This document shows positions 8,333-16,198 of a DNA stretch of 64,000 nucleotides, piece after piece (the stretch's first letter is position 1; every line of letters begins with the position of its first letter). The notes beneath the pieces were generated by a model. It had not been told where the DNA came from and searched no databases. It worked only from the letters and a program-made list of their open reading frames with translations. Origin of the DNA: Acidobacteriota bacterium (lineage in GTDB: Bacteria > Acidobacteriota > Thermoanaerobaculia > UBA5066 > Gp7-AA6); NCBI GenBank assembly GCA_020199905.1, contig JAIVJS010000072.1, positions 28,600-92,599 on the forward strand, in the 5' to 3' direction. Both the position numbers and the translations under genes were made by a program.

Positions 8333-8407
8333 AACGGGCCGGATGTTATCAGGTGGCCCCTTCCGAGGGGATCCTCCGGCGGATCGGACGCCCGACGATC
8401 GACCGAT

Positions 8408-8413
8408 TACACT
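8408..8413 (+). promoter_or_regulatory. -10 box TACACT for the gene at 8422
   Basis: TACACT ends 8 nt before the ATG at 8422 with no Shine-Dalgarno between; a leaderless transcript is likely. Confidence 0.45.
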
Positions 8414-8421
8414 CCTCGGCG

Positions 8422-10230
8422 ATGCGCGAGCCGGGACGTCATCTCCTACTGGCTTCGCTCGTGCTTCTGGTCGCCGCGGTCTGGCTCGATCCTCCGGGGT
8501 CGTGGCTGGCGGAGCCGGACGAGCCGCGCTACGCGGAGATCCCGCGAGAGATGCTGGCGACGGGCGACTTCGTGGTGCCCCGCTTGAACGGCGTGCCGTA
8601 CTTCGAGAAGCCCCCCCTGCTCTACTGGGCCAACGCCGGCGCGTTCACCGCGTTCGGAGAGACCCCTTTTTCTTCGCGGCTGCCGACGCGACTCGCCGGT
8701 CTCGGGACCACGCTGCTGCTTCTCTGGGGCGTGCGCCGGATGTGGGGCGCGCGTCCGGGTCTGTTTGCGGCCGTCTTCTTCCTGATGTCGCCGCTCGCGT
8801 TCACGTTTTCACGCCTGAACCTGACGGACGGGATACTGACCTTCTTCTTCACGGGGACCCTTCTCGCCGGTTACGAGACGCTCCGCGCCCGGGAAGATCG
8901 CCGCCGCGCGGCCCTCGCCCTCTCGGCGCTGACGGGCGCCTTCGCGGCCGGAGCGTTTCTCTCCAAGGGGCTCGTCGGGATCGTCCTTCCGGGCGGGATC
9001 CTCCTCTTCTGGTGCCTCGCGACGCGGCGCGCGCGCGACCTGGCCGTCCTGCTCTTCGGCCCCGCGCTCCCCGTGTTTTTCCTCGTGGCCGCTCCGTGGC
9101 TGTGGCTCGCGGAACAGCGCAACCCCGGCTTTCTGCAGTTCTTCTTCGTTCACGAGCACTTTCAGCGTTTCGCGACGCCGGTCTCCAATCGCCCGGGCCC
9201 GATCTACTACTTCGTTCTCGTCCTCGTGGCCGGATTCCTGCCCGGCCTCGCCTTCTTCTTCCGCGGCCTCGTCCCGATCCGCCGCGACCAGCGGGAGGCA
9301 CTCTTTTTCGTGATCTGGTTCGCGGTCGTCTTCCTCTTCTTCTCGCTCTCTCACAGCAAGCTCTCCCCGTACCTCTTCCCCGCCTTCCCCCCGGCGGCCG
9401 CGCTCGCGGCGCGGGCGCTGGGCCGGGAGGGCCCGTCGGGACGCGGGTGGGCCATCGCGGCCGGCTCCTGCGCCCTGCTCCCCGCCGCCGCGGCGGCGAT
9501 CCCGGGCGTGCGCGCGGCGACGGGGGCCGCCGGCGCCTGGCCGATCGCTGCGGCCGGAGCCGCCAGCCTCCTGATCGGCTCCGCGGCGTGCTGGGTCGCG
9601 AGGAGGCGCGCCGAGACCGCGCTCGGCGCGCTGGCTCTCGGCTGGGCGGGCCTCTACCTCGCGCTCGCCTTGATCTGGCCCCGCATGCCGCTCGCCCGGG
9701 ACACCCACGACCTGGCGGTGGCCGCGAAGAGCGCCGCCGCCGATTCGGGCGCCGGCGTCGTCTCGTATCGGACCTACGTGCAGGGGTTCCCCTGGACGCT
9801 GAAGTCGATCGTGCCGCTCGTCGATCACACGGGCGAGCTCGAGTCGTGGTGGCTGCCGGAGGCCCGGAGACGCGAGATCTTCTGGTCCCGCGAGGATTTC
9901 TGGACGCGCTGGCGCTCGGGTCAGAAGCTCGTGGTCGTGATGCGCACCCGAGACGCGGGAGACTTCAGCGGCGTCATTCCAGCCGCGAAGCTGATCGAAG
10001 AGCGAGGCAAATTTCGGGTGGTGGCGAACTTCGTGGGAGTCGGGAAACGGGAAACGGGAAACCGGAGCCGAGCGACCAACGGGAGCGAGACGGCCGCGGT
10101 ACTCCGCGGTCAACCAGATCCGGAATCGAAAAGACGGTCAGCTTCCCGAATGGAACCTCAACGCAGAACGCAGAACGCTCAACCCTCCCCTCTCACCCCG
10201 GTATATAGCCCCGAATCGTCCTCACCGTAA
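8422..10230 (+). CDS. GT39/ArnT-like membrane glycosyltransferase
   Basis: About 12 hydrophobic helices and the first periplasmic loop motif DEPRYAEIPREML (with the acidic pair before Arg-Tyr) identify a dolichyl/undecaprenyl-phosphate-sugar glycosyltransferase of the GT39/ArnT group, which moves a sugar from a lipid carrier to lipid or protein. The ATG at 8422 follows a -10 box; a longer frame to 8314 exists but adds a non-family leader. From about residue 536 the protein is translated repeat DNA: the stop-free heptamers (GKRETGN) and the 50-bp REP-like element. This tail overlaps the 3' end of the convergent gene by 38 bp. Confidence 0.88.
   Translation: MREPGRHLLLASLVLLVAAVWLDPPGSWLAEPDEPRYAEIPREMLATGDFVVPRLNGVPYFEKPPLLYWANAGAFTAFGETPFSSRLPTRLAGLGTTLLLLWGVRRMWGARPGLFAAVFFLMSPLAFTFSRLNLTDGILTFFFTGTLLAGYETLRAREDRRRAALALSALTGAFAAGAFLSKGLVGIVLPGGILLFWCLATRRARDLAVLLFGPALPVFFLVAAPWLWLAEQRNPGFLQFFFVHEHFQRFATPVSNRPGPIYYFVLVLVAGFLPGLAFFFRGLVPIRRDQREALFFVIWFAVVFLFFSLSHSKLSPYLFPAFPPAAALAARALGREGPSGRGWAIAAGSCALLPAAAAAIPGVRAATGAAGAWPIAAAGAASLLIGSAACWVARRRAETALGALALGWAGLYLALALIWPRMPLARDTHDLAVAAKSAAADSGAGVVSYRTYVQGFPWTLKSIVPLVDHTGELESWWLPEARRREIFWSREDFWTRWRSGQKLVVVMRTRDAGDFSGVIPAAKLIEERGKFRVVANFVGVGKRETGNRSRATNGSETAAVLRGQPDPESKRRSASRMEPQRRTQNAQPSPLTPVYSPESSSP
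10042..10112. repeat. GGGAAAC heptamers joined to REP-like 50-bp element (copy 1)
   Basis: Three GGGAAAC units (10042-10062) run into a ~50-bp element (10063-10112) that recurs at 14397 and 34313. It contains the hairpin CCGCGG-TACT-CCGCGG at 10094-10109. The block lies inside the 3' end of the glycosyltransferase frame. Confidence 0.85.
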
Positions 10231-12085
10231 TCCCGGGCTTCGTCGCCACCTCGACCCCCCGGTACTCCCCGGGCGCCTTGGTCGACGTGCTGCGGTAAGC
10301 GACGACGTACTGCGAGCGAAGCTCCTCTTCGATGCGCCTGGTGACCTCTCCCATCTTCGCCGCGCTTCCGATCGCGAAGACCTCGCCTCCGGACTCCGCG
10401 GCGATCTCCTTCGTGATTCTCCGGGACTTGAAGTCGGTCAGCGGAATGTTCACCGCGATGAAGTAGATCGGCGCTCCGGCCGATCGCGCATAGCGCAGCA
10501 GCACGTCATAGTCGACGTGGGACCGATTGTCGTCGCCGTCGGTCACCACGATGAGGGCCTTGCGCCCCTGCAGAGTGCGGAACTGATACAGGCCGAGCAC
10601 CATGGCATCGTAAAGAGCGGTCGCGCCCTCCGCCCGGACGTCGCGCGCGGCCCTCTGCAGTGCCTGAGAGTCCGACGTCAGCTCCTGGAGAAACCGCGGG
10701 CGGTCGCGGAACTCGATGACGAACCCGTGGTCCTTGTCCCGCATCAGCGACTTGAAGAGCTCCGCGGCCGCGTCGTGCACGAACGGCATGCCTTTTTCCA
10801 TCGAGCCGGAGGCGTCGACGACGAGGCCGATGTTCAGGGGAAGGTTCTCGGCGACTTCGAATCCGCTGACCGGCTCCGGATGGCCGTCCTCCCGGATCTT
10901 GAAGTCGTCCTTCTCGAGCCCCTTCACGAAGTGACCCGTCTTGTCCAGCGCGGACACGTGCAGCTGCACGACGTCGACCCGCACGCTCTCGACGGTGGTG
11001 CTGGGGCCCCGGAGCATCCGCATGTCGTTCGCCTCTTTGCCATCCTCGCCGTACGCCGTCGCGCGGACGTAGCTCGCTCGCGAGTATTGTGCGTAGGGAA
11101 CGGTCGCCTCGTAGGGGCCGGACGTCCAGCTTCCGATCTTCTTCTCATCCAGGAAGAGGTCGACCTTCTTCGCCACCCCGCCGGAGATCGACTGGACTGC
11201 CACCTTGATGCGGACGCGGCCTTCCGAGGGATCGGGCTGCGGCAGGACGCGCACCGCGAGGCGCGCGTTTCCCTCGTTGATCGCCCAGGCGTCCTCGTCG
11301 ATCACGCGTCCGCTCTCGTCGTACCCGACGGCGCGCAGCGTCTGCCGCCGGGGGACGTTGCCGAGGTCGATCTCGACGGTGTACGGCGGACGGGTTCGCG
11401 CGAGAAGCAGCTTCTCGTCCAGATAAAACTCGACCTTGCGGATCGGAGGCTGGACCTCCGCCTCCAGTCGCAGAAGACCGACGGGCGCTTCCTTGGCCGG
11501 GGGAAGGATCCTGAGCAGAGGCTCGGAGGTCTTCGCCGGGGCGCCCGCCGCTTCGTCGGCGATGACGATCCCCTCGGCGTCCGGGAGGGTGCTCGCCTCC
11601 GCGGGCGCCATCTCGGGGCGGAACGCGGCGCTCACCTCGGGCACCGAGATCTCCGCCTCGCCGTCGCCCACGACGCGCCCGCCTTCCGGGTCCGTGAAGA
11701 CGAGCCTGACCCGGTAGGTGCCGGGCTTGACCGCCCTCAGAAACGAGTAGGAGAAGGACGCGCCGGAGGCCAGGGACGCCGTCACGGGATACTGGAACGT
11801 CTGCGCGACCTCGCCGTTCTGGAGGAGAGTTCCCTTCAACTGCCCGGAAAATCCCCGGACGCCTCGGGCCGAGAGTCCTTTCGTGAGCTCCGGGGACGCC
11901 AGCCGGATCCGCACCACCGTCTTCCCCGCGGCCATCCCGAGGAATTCCGAGGAGATCTCCAGAGGGAACTTTCCGACCGGGGTGTTCAAATCCGCGCTCT
12001 TGCGCTTCTGGGCGAGGGCCGGGCTGACAGAGGCGGACGCGACGCAGAGGACCGACAGCGCGAGGGCAACCCGGAGTTTCTTCAT
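10193..12085 (-). CDS. Secreted VWA-domain protein (acidobacterial VWFA-related family)
   Basis: The start MKKLRVALALSVLCVASASVSPALAQ (first 12 residues suffice to show a signal peptide) is at 12085. Several beta-sandwich segments follow, then the linker VDVVQLHVSALDKTGHFVKG and a von Willebrand A domain from about residue 410 with the MIDAS motif DASGS and a later TDGDDN. This layout is that of the VWFA-related family abundant in Acidobacteria. It is presumably a periplasmic or surface adhesion or assembly factor. The C-terminal codons overlap the convergent glycosyltransferase tail. Partner and ligand are unknown. Confidence 0.88.
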   Translation of the reverse strand: MKKLRVALALSVLCVASASVSPALAQKRKSADLNTPVGKFPLEISSEFLGMAAGKTVVRIRLASPELTKGLSARGVRGFSGQLKGTLLQNGEVAQTFQYPVTASLASGASFSYSFLRAVKPGTYRVRLVFTDPEGGRVVGDGEAEISVPEVSAAFRPEMAPAEASTLPDAEGIVIADEAAGAPAKTSEPLLRILPPAKEAPVGLLRLEAEVQPPIRKVEFYLDEKLLLARTRPPYTVEIDLGNVPRRQTLRAVGYDESGRVIDEDAWAINEGNARLAVRVLPQPDPSEGRVRIKVAVQSISGGVAKKVDLFLDEKKIGSWTSGPYEATVPYAQYSRASYVRATAYGEDGKEANDMRMLRGPSTTVESVRVDVVQLHVSALDKTGHFVKGLEKDDFKIREDGHPEPVSGFEVAENLPLNIGLVVDASGSMEKGMPFVHDAAAELFKSLMRDKDHGFVIEFRDRPRFLQELTSDSQALQRAARDVRAEGATALYDAMVLGLYQFRTLQGRKALIVVTDGDDNRSHVDYDVLLRYARSAGAPIYFIAVNIPLTDFKSRRITKEIAAESGGEVFAIGSAAKMGEVTRRIEEELRSQYVVAYRSTSTKAPGEYRGVEVATKPGITVRTIRGYIPG

Positions 12086-12129
12086 GCTTCCCGAGGCAAC
12101 GGATGGAGAGGGTTGGGGCATTCCCGATG

Positions 12130-12213
12130 GGGAAACGGAAGGCGGGAGGCGGAAGGCGGGACGGAGTCGCTCGCCGGACGCTTAAGGCTGAACGCCTCGA
12201 CGCTTAACCGCTC
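12130..12213. repeat. Heptamer arrays (GGGAAAC/GGAAGGC and ACGCTTA types)
   Basis: Five in-phase units lie at 12130-12164 (GGGAAAC, GGAAGGC, GGGAGGC, GGAAGGC, GGGACGG). A second, less regular array (ACGCTTA, AGGCTGA, ACGCCTC and so on) runs from about 12179 up to the dusB stop. Confidence 0.7.
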
Positions 12214-13218
12214 CTAGGCGCCCACCGCGATGAGCTCCGCATCCACCGTCGCCAGTCCCTCAAAGAACTCGGAAACGGCATTCCGGAAGTCCTGAGGCGT
12301 CTCGAGGCCCGAGATGCGGACACGGAGCGCGCGCCCGTTGGGCAATCCATGCGTGTACCAGCCGGTCATCGTGCGCAGCTTGTGCATCGCTTCCTTCGGC
12401 TCGAACGCCATCGCCTCGATCGCCCTGAAATGGCCGAGCATCAGATCGCGCCGCTCCTCGAGCGTCGCTTCCCGGGCCTCCCGGCCGGCGAGGAGGTCGG
12501 AGGCCTGACGGAAAATCCACGGGTTCTTCATGGTCGCGCGGCCGATCATCACGGCATCGCAGCCCGTCTGCCGGAACATCTCGAGAGCGTCGGCCGGAGA
12601 GTCGACGTCTCCGTTGCCCACCACGGGGATCGAGAGACTGGTCTTGAGCTCCGCGATCCGGTCTCGGTCCGCGCGGCCGGTGTACATCTGGCGGGCCGTG
12701 CGCGCGTGCATCGCGACGGCCGCGACTCCCTCGTCCTCGCACATGCGCCCGAGATCCAGGAAATTGATGCGGGCGGTATCGAGCCCCAGGCGGAACTTCA
12801 CCGTCAGGGGGATCGTGAGCCGCCGCTTGACCTTGCGGACGATGTCCCGCGCGAGCGGCAGGTCGCCCATCAGAGCCGCGCCGGAACACCCCTTCAGCAC
12901 CTTGTTCGCGGGGCAGCCCATGTTGATGTCGCAGACGTCGGGCCCCAGCTCCTCGACGATGTCGGCCGCCGCCGCCATCCGCGCGGCGTCGGAGCCGTAG
13001 ATCTGGATCGAGAGGGGCCGTTCCTCGTCGGAAAAAACCATCTTGCGCATCTGCCGCGCGTTGCCGCGGCTGATCGCCTCGGAGGAGATGAACTCCATCG
13101 TGACGAGGCCGACCCCCCCGATGCGCCGGAGCATCAGCCGGTAGACGTGGTCCGTGATGCCGGCCATCGGCGCCAGCACCAGGGGGGGATCCACGAGGAC
13201 GTTGCCGAAAGAGGGCAT
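12214..13218 (-). CDS. dusB: tRNA-dihydrouridine synthase DusB
   Basis: This FMN-dependent TIM-barrel reduces uridine to dihydrouridine in tRNA D-loops. PLVLAPMAGITDHVYRLM opens the barrel, NMGCPANKVLKGCSGAALM holds the catalytic Cys, and VVGNGDV and GCDAVMIGRA bind the FMN phosphate. At 334 residues it is standard length with a complete C-terminus. The ATG at 13218 sits 8 nt after a TAAAAT box; the longer upstream frame has no family similarity. It is a single-gene unit. Confidence 0.95.
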   Translation of the reverse strand: MPSFGNVLVDPPLVLAPMAGITDHVYRLMLRRIGGVGLVTMEFISSEAISRGNARQMRKMVFSDEERPLSIQIYGSDAARMAAAADIVEELGPDVCDINMGCPANKVLKGCSGAALMGDLPLARDIVRKVKRRLTIPLTVKFRLGLDTARINFLDLGRMCEDEGVAAVAMHARTARQMYTGRADRDRIAELKTSLSIPVVGNGDVDSPADALEMFRQTGCDAVMIGRATMKNPWIFRQASDLLAGREAREATLEERRDLMLGHFRAIEAMAFEPKEAMHKLRTMTGWYTHGLPNGRALRVRISGLETPQDFRNAVSEFFEGLATVDAELIAVGA

Positions 13219-13226
13219 GGCAGGCG

Positions 13227-13232
13227 ATTTTA
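13227..13232 (-). promoter_or_regulatory. -10 box TAAAAT for dusB
   Basis: Minus-strand TAAAAT lies 8 nt before the dusB ATG with no Shine-Dalgarno, which suggests a leaderless mRNA. Confidence 0.5.
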
Positions 13233-13302
13233 GACGGTACGGGAGTGCACACCAATAGGGGGGCGGTTTGGGTAATATCCGCCGTCGAACGGGGGGGGCA
13301 GA

Positions 13303-14388
13303 ATGGCATCGACCGCGGCGGCGGCGAAGGATTCGGCGGGGATCGAGGACGGGCTCTGGATTCGCAGCCGGCGCTTCGACCTCATCTTTCTGACGGCTTC
13401 CGGAGTCCTCGTTTTTCTTCCGTATCTTTCCTACGGGCTGCTGCGCAATCTCGGCAGCTCGTCGGAATCGGCGAGCCTGATCGTTGGACTGGCGGTCACA
13501 CTCTTGGTCGGAGGCCCGCACATGTACTCGACGTACCTGCGGACCGCGCTGGAGCCCAGGTTCCGGGAGCGATTCGGCCTGCTCGCCTACGCGCCGCTGA
13601 TCATCATTCCGGCTCTCGTCGTCCTGGGGTCCGTCTACTCGTTTCTGACCCTGTTGACCGGGTTCTTCTTCTGGGCGTCGCTTCACGTGACTCACCAGGC
13701 GCAGTACATTTCCGAAACCTACCGGCGCAAGGCGTCGCCGCGCCTGTCTCCGCTCGACCGCTGGCTCGACGGCGCGGTGATCCTCGGCGCCCTCTACACG
13801 GTCGCCATGTACAAGTTCGTCGAGGACCGATTCACGCTCGGGTCATCGACGCTGTTTTTCCCCGCGTTCCTGAAACACCTGTGGGTCGCGCGGGCGTTCA
13901 CGGTCGGCTTCGCGGCGCTCTTCCTCTTCTACGCGATCCGGACGGCGCGCGAGATCCGCCGCGGCGAGTCGAGCTGGCCGAGGCTGGTGTTCATGGCGGC
14001 CACCGTCGCACTCGCGTTCGTCGTGCCTGTGTTCGAGAACCTCGACATCGCGTTTCAGGGCTTCAACACCTGGCATTCCCTCCAGTACCTCGCCCTCACC
14101 TGGTTCATTCTGAGCCGCAAGGCGGACCGCGGCGAGATCGGAAGCGGCTTCGTGCAGGGGCTCGCCGGCAATCAGCACACGGGAAAATTCTACGCGGCGA
14201 TGATCGGCGCGACGCTGATCTCCGGAGCCGTGTACCTGATGCTCTGGAAGGGATTCGGCATGCCGCAGGACCGCAGCTACTACGTCGTCGTCCTGTCGTT
14301 TCTCCTGATCCACTACTTCTACGACCACTTCCTCTTTCGCGAGTTCGCGCCGCTACAGAGTCCGCCCGCGGAGGCCGCCGGGAGATAG
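13303..14388 (+). CDS. Multipass membrane protein with conserved-looking histidine motifs
   Basis: About nine hydrophobic helices span 361 residues. Histidines sit at or near helix ends in clusters: GGPHMYSTYLR, HVTHQAQYISE, TWHSLQYLALTW, GNQHTGKF and IHYFYDHFLFR. This resembles the metal-binding pattern of integral-membrane di-iron enzymes such as desaturases or the Brp/Blh carotene dioxygenases, but I cannot assign a family. A TAATAT box (13273-13278) and a G-rich stretch precede the ATG. It is monocistronic and followed by a REP-like element. No carotenoid or retinal gene is nearby. Confidence 0.7.
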   Translation: MASTAAAAKDSAGIEDGLWIRSRRFDLIFLTASGVLVFLPYLSYGLLRNLGSSSESASLIVGLAVTLLVGGPHMYSTYLRTALEPRFRERFGLLAYAPLIIIPALVVLGSVYSFLTLLTGFFFWASLHVTHQAQYISETYRRKASPRLSPLDRWLDGAVILGALYTVAMYKFVEDRFTLGSSTLFFPAFLKHLWVARAFTVGFAALFLFYAIRTAREIRRGESSWPRLVFMAATVALAFVVPVFENLDIAFQGFNTWHSLQYLALTWFILSRKADRGEIGSGFVQGLAGNQHTGKFYAAMIGATLISGAVYLMLWKGFGMPQDRSYYVVVLSFLLIHYFYDHFLFREFAPLQSPPAEAAGR

Positions 14389-14396
14389 CGGGGAGA

Positions 14397-14550
14397 CGGG
14401 AGCCGGGCGACCAGCGGGAGCGAGACGGCCGCGGTACTCCGCGGTCAACTGGGTCGGGAATCGGGAATCGGGAATCGAAGGAACGAACCCGGTTAGCCTT
14501 TCTCCGTTCGCCCTCCGCCCAGCGCCCGGCGCCCCTCGACCAGCGCCCCC
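14397..14550. repeat. REP-like 50-bp element (copy 2) plus two heptamer arrays
   Basis: The 50-bp element (14397-14448) contains CCGCGG-TACT-CCGCGG. It is followed by three GGGAATC units (14456-14476) and, after a short gap, by seven in-phase units of a CGCCCNN type (14502-14550). The block separates two convergent genes. Confidence 0.85.
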
Positions 14551-14553
14551 GAA

Positions 14554-15192
14554 TCAACTCTTCAGCCGGCGCAATTCCTCATAGCTCGTGACGGGCTTGT
14601 ACCCCTTCGGCTTCTCGAACAAAGAGGGATCCGCTCCGACGCGGATGTCGATGAGCCGCACGTTGGACGCGGGCTCGTACGCGTCTTCGCCCTTCTTGCG
14701 CTGGTGCTCGATGCGCATGGGCAGGCGTTCGAAGTCCCGTGCCGCCCAGATGGTCACCCGGTCTCCGGAGGGCAGGTCCATCTGATACCGGTCGCACGGG
14801 TGGCCGCCGAGCGCGGCGTCGGCGATCTTCAGAATCTCCCCGTGGAACCGCCCGGCGTACGCCTGGGGATCAAACCGGGGCTCGAGCGGGTAGCCGGGAA
14901 CGATCTCATCCGTCGGTCCCCAGGACTCTTCCAGGATGCGTTTCGAGGACGGGCGGAACTGCCAGGTCTTCTTGAGATCCGGACGCTGAATCCGCACCAG
15001 AGGCACGCCGTCGACGGTCCCCTCGACCCGACCCCACTCGCCCCGAACGGCGATCTGGTACCTCTCGCCGGTCGAGTAAACGAGAGACGCGCGGTAGCCG
15101 TCCTTAGAGATCGTCCGCAGCCCGCCGCACGCCCAGAGGAAGAGCACCGCGCCAATGGCCGGCGCCACTGAAAATTTCCTCGAAAAAATCAT
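14554..15192 (-). CDS. Putative lipoprotein of unknown function
   Basis: A signal peptide ends in the lipobox LWAC (about residues 19-22), so the mature protein should be lipid-anchored. The roughly 190-residue remainder is mostly beta-strand (YQIAVRGEWGRVEGTV, CDRYQMDLPSGDRVTIWAA, PMRIEHQRKKG) and recalls LolA/LppX-like folds that handle lipids or outer-membrane cargo, but no firm family is recognised. GGAGGGT precedes the ATG. It is transcribed divergently from the methyltransferase-bsh cluster, with the structured hairpin element between them. Confidence 0.7.
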   Translation of the reverse strand: MIFSRKFSVAPAIGAVLFLWACGGLRTISKDGYRASLVYSTGERYQIAVRGEWGRVEGTVDGVPLVRIQRPDLKKTWQFRPSSKRILEESWGPTDEIVPGYPLEPRFDPQAYAGRFHGEILKIADAALGGHPCDRYQMDLPSGDRVTIWAARDFERLPMRIEHQRKKGEDAYEPASNVRLIDIRVGADPSLFEKPKGYKPVTSYEELRRLKS

Positions 15193-15319
15193 CGCCTACC
15201 CTCCGCGGGGATCATCCCTCATTCCTCCCGCTGCCTCGAAAAGCACGCTGCCCTCGCCCCAGCCGTCTCCCCGGCGCGCGGCGGAGAGGGAGGAGAGCTG
15301 CGCTCGTGTGGTGATGGCG

Positions 15320-15388
15320 GCTACGCTCGCAGCGTGAGAAGTCTCCCGACCGAAGGGAGGGAGGAGGCTCACGCTGCGGGAGCGTAGC
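15320..15388. repeat. Covarying hairpin element, copy 1
   Basis: GCTACGCTC + GCAGCGTGAG (15320-15338) pairs with CTCACGCTGC + GG bulge + GAGCGTAGC (15368-15388), a 19-bp stem closing a 29-nt loop at 15339-15367. The loop is identical to that of copy 2 at 49176-49204 and contains a nested CTCCC/GGGAG stem. Stem differences between copies are compensated. The element lies in the divergent region upstream of the methyltransferase-bsh cluster. Confidence 0.8.
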
Positions 15389-15452
15389 GAGCGGAGGGGC
15401 GTGGCGAACGGAGGGGCGTGGCGAGCGGTCGGGCGTGGCGAGCGGTCGAGCC
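15389..15452. repeat. 17-bp tandem repeat (3.7 copies)
   Basis: Units GAGCGGAGGGGCGTGGC, GAACGGAGGGGCGTGGC, GAGCGGTCGGGCGTGGC and a partial fourth follow the hairpin element directly and end 24 bp before the methyltransferase ATG. Confidence 0.8.
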
Positions 15453-15463
15453 AACAGGCGACG

Positions 15464-15469
15464 GATAAT
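15464..15469 (+). promoter_or_regulatory. -10 box GATAAT for the methyltransferase-bsh cluster
   Basis: GATAAT ends 6 nt before the ATG at 15476, with no Shine-Dalgarno; a leaderless start for the operon is likely. Confidence 0.45.
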
Positions 15470-15475
15470 CGCGCC

Positions 15476-16198
15476 ATGGCGTGGTGGGAATCCTGGTTCG
15501 GGGAGGAGTACCTCGAGCTCTATCCGCACCGCGACCTCGCCTCCGCCCGCCGGGAAGTCGCGTTTGCTCTCGCCCGGCTCGGCCCCGACCCCACCCCGCT
15601 CCTCGACCTCTGCTGCGGCACGGGACGCCATTCCCTGCGCTTTGCGGAGCGGAACCTGACGCCGGTGGGCCTCGACTACTCCGCGCCTCTCCTCGAGCTC
15701 GCGCACGCCCGCAACCAGGCCCTGAGACTGGTGCGCGGCGACATGCGCGCGCTTCCGTTTCCCGACGGCAGCTTCCGCTCGATCGTCAACTTCTTCACGA
15801 GCTTCGGCTACTTCCGGTCGGAGGCCGACAATTTCGCGGTCGTCGCGGAGATCGACCGGGCGCTCGAGCCGGGCGGACGCGTGCTCTGCGATACCTTCGG
15901 CCTGAATTTCGTGCTCTCGCGGCTCGTATCGGAGGAGAGTCGTGCGACCGGTGGCCGGGAATACAGGATCCGCCGCTGGTGGAACGAGGAGACGCGGCGG
16001 ATCGAGAAGGAGATCGAGGTGCGCCGGGACTCCTCGAGGGAGACGTTTCGCGAAAGCGTGCGCGCCTATTCGGCGGAGGAGCTGACGGGGATGTTCGAGA
16101 GAGCGGGACTGCAGATCGAAGCGACGTGGGGGGATTTCGACGGGAACCCTGTCGGCCCGGACTGCCCGCGGCTGATCGTGCTGGCGCGCAAGAGGTGA
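15476..16198 (+). CDS. Class I SAM-dependent methyltransferase, coupled to bshC
   Basis: This 240-residue Rossmann methyltransferase has motif I LLDLCCGTGRHS (about residues 43-54), the acidic GLDYS of motif II, GDMRALPF and the LEPGGRVL motif. Its TGA overlaps the GTG of bshC (GTGA), so the two are translationally coupled. N-methyl-bacillithiol made by a SAM methyltransferase (NmbA) is known from Chlorobiaceae. The position here makes this gene a candidate for the same step. The family assignment is firm; the substrate is inference from context. Confidence 0.85.
   Translation: MAWWESWFGEEYLELYPHRDLASARREVAFALARLGPDPTPLLDLCCGTGRHSLRFAERNLTPVGLDYSAPLLELAHARNQALRLVRGDMRALPFPDGSFRSIVNFFTSFGYFRSEADNFAVVAEIDRALEPGGRVLCDTFGLNFVLSRLVSEESRATGGREYRIRRWWNEETRRIEKEIEVRRDSSRETFRESVRAYSAEELTGMFERAGLQIEATWGDFDGNPVGPDCPRLIVLARKR

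Noticed and set aside
15339..15367. G-quadruplex as the explanation of the conserved loop
   Set aside because: The run GGGAGGGAGGAGG has only two G-triplets, so a stable quadruplex is doubtful; a nested CTCCC/GGGAG stem fits as well.
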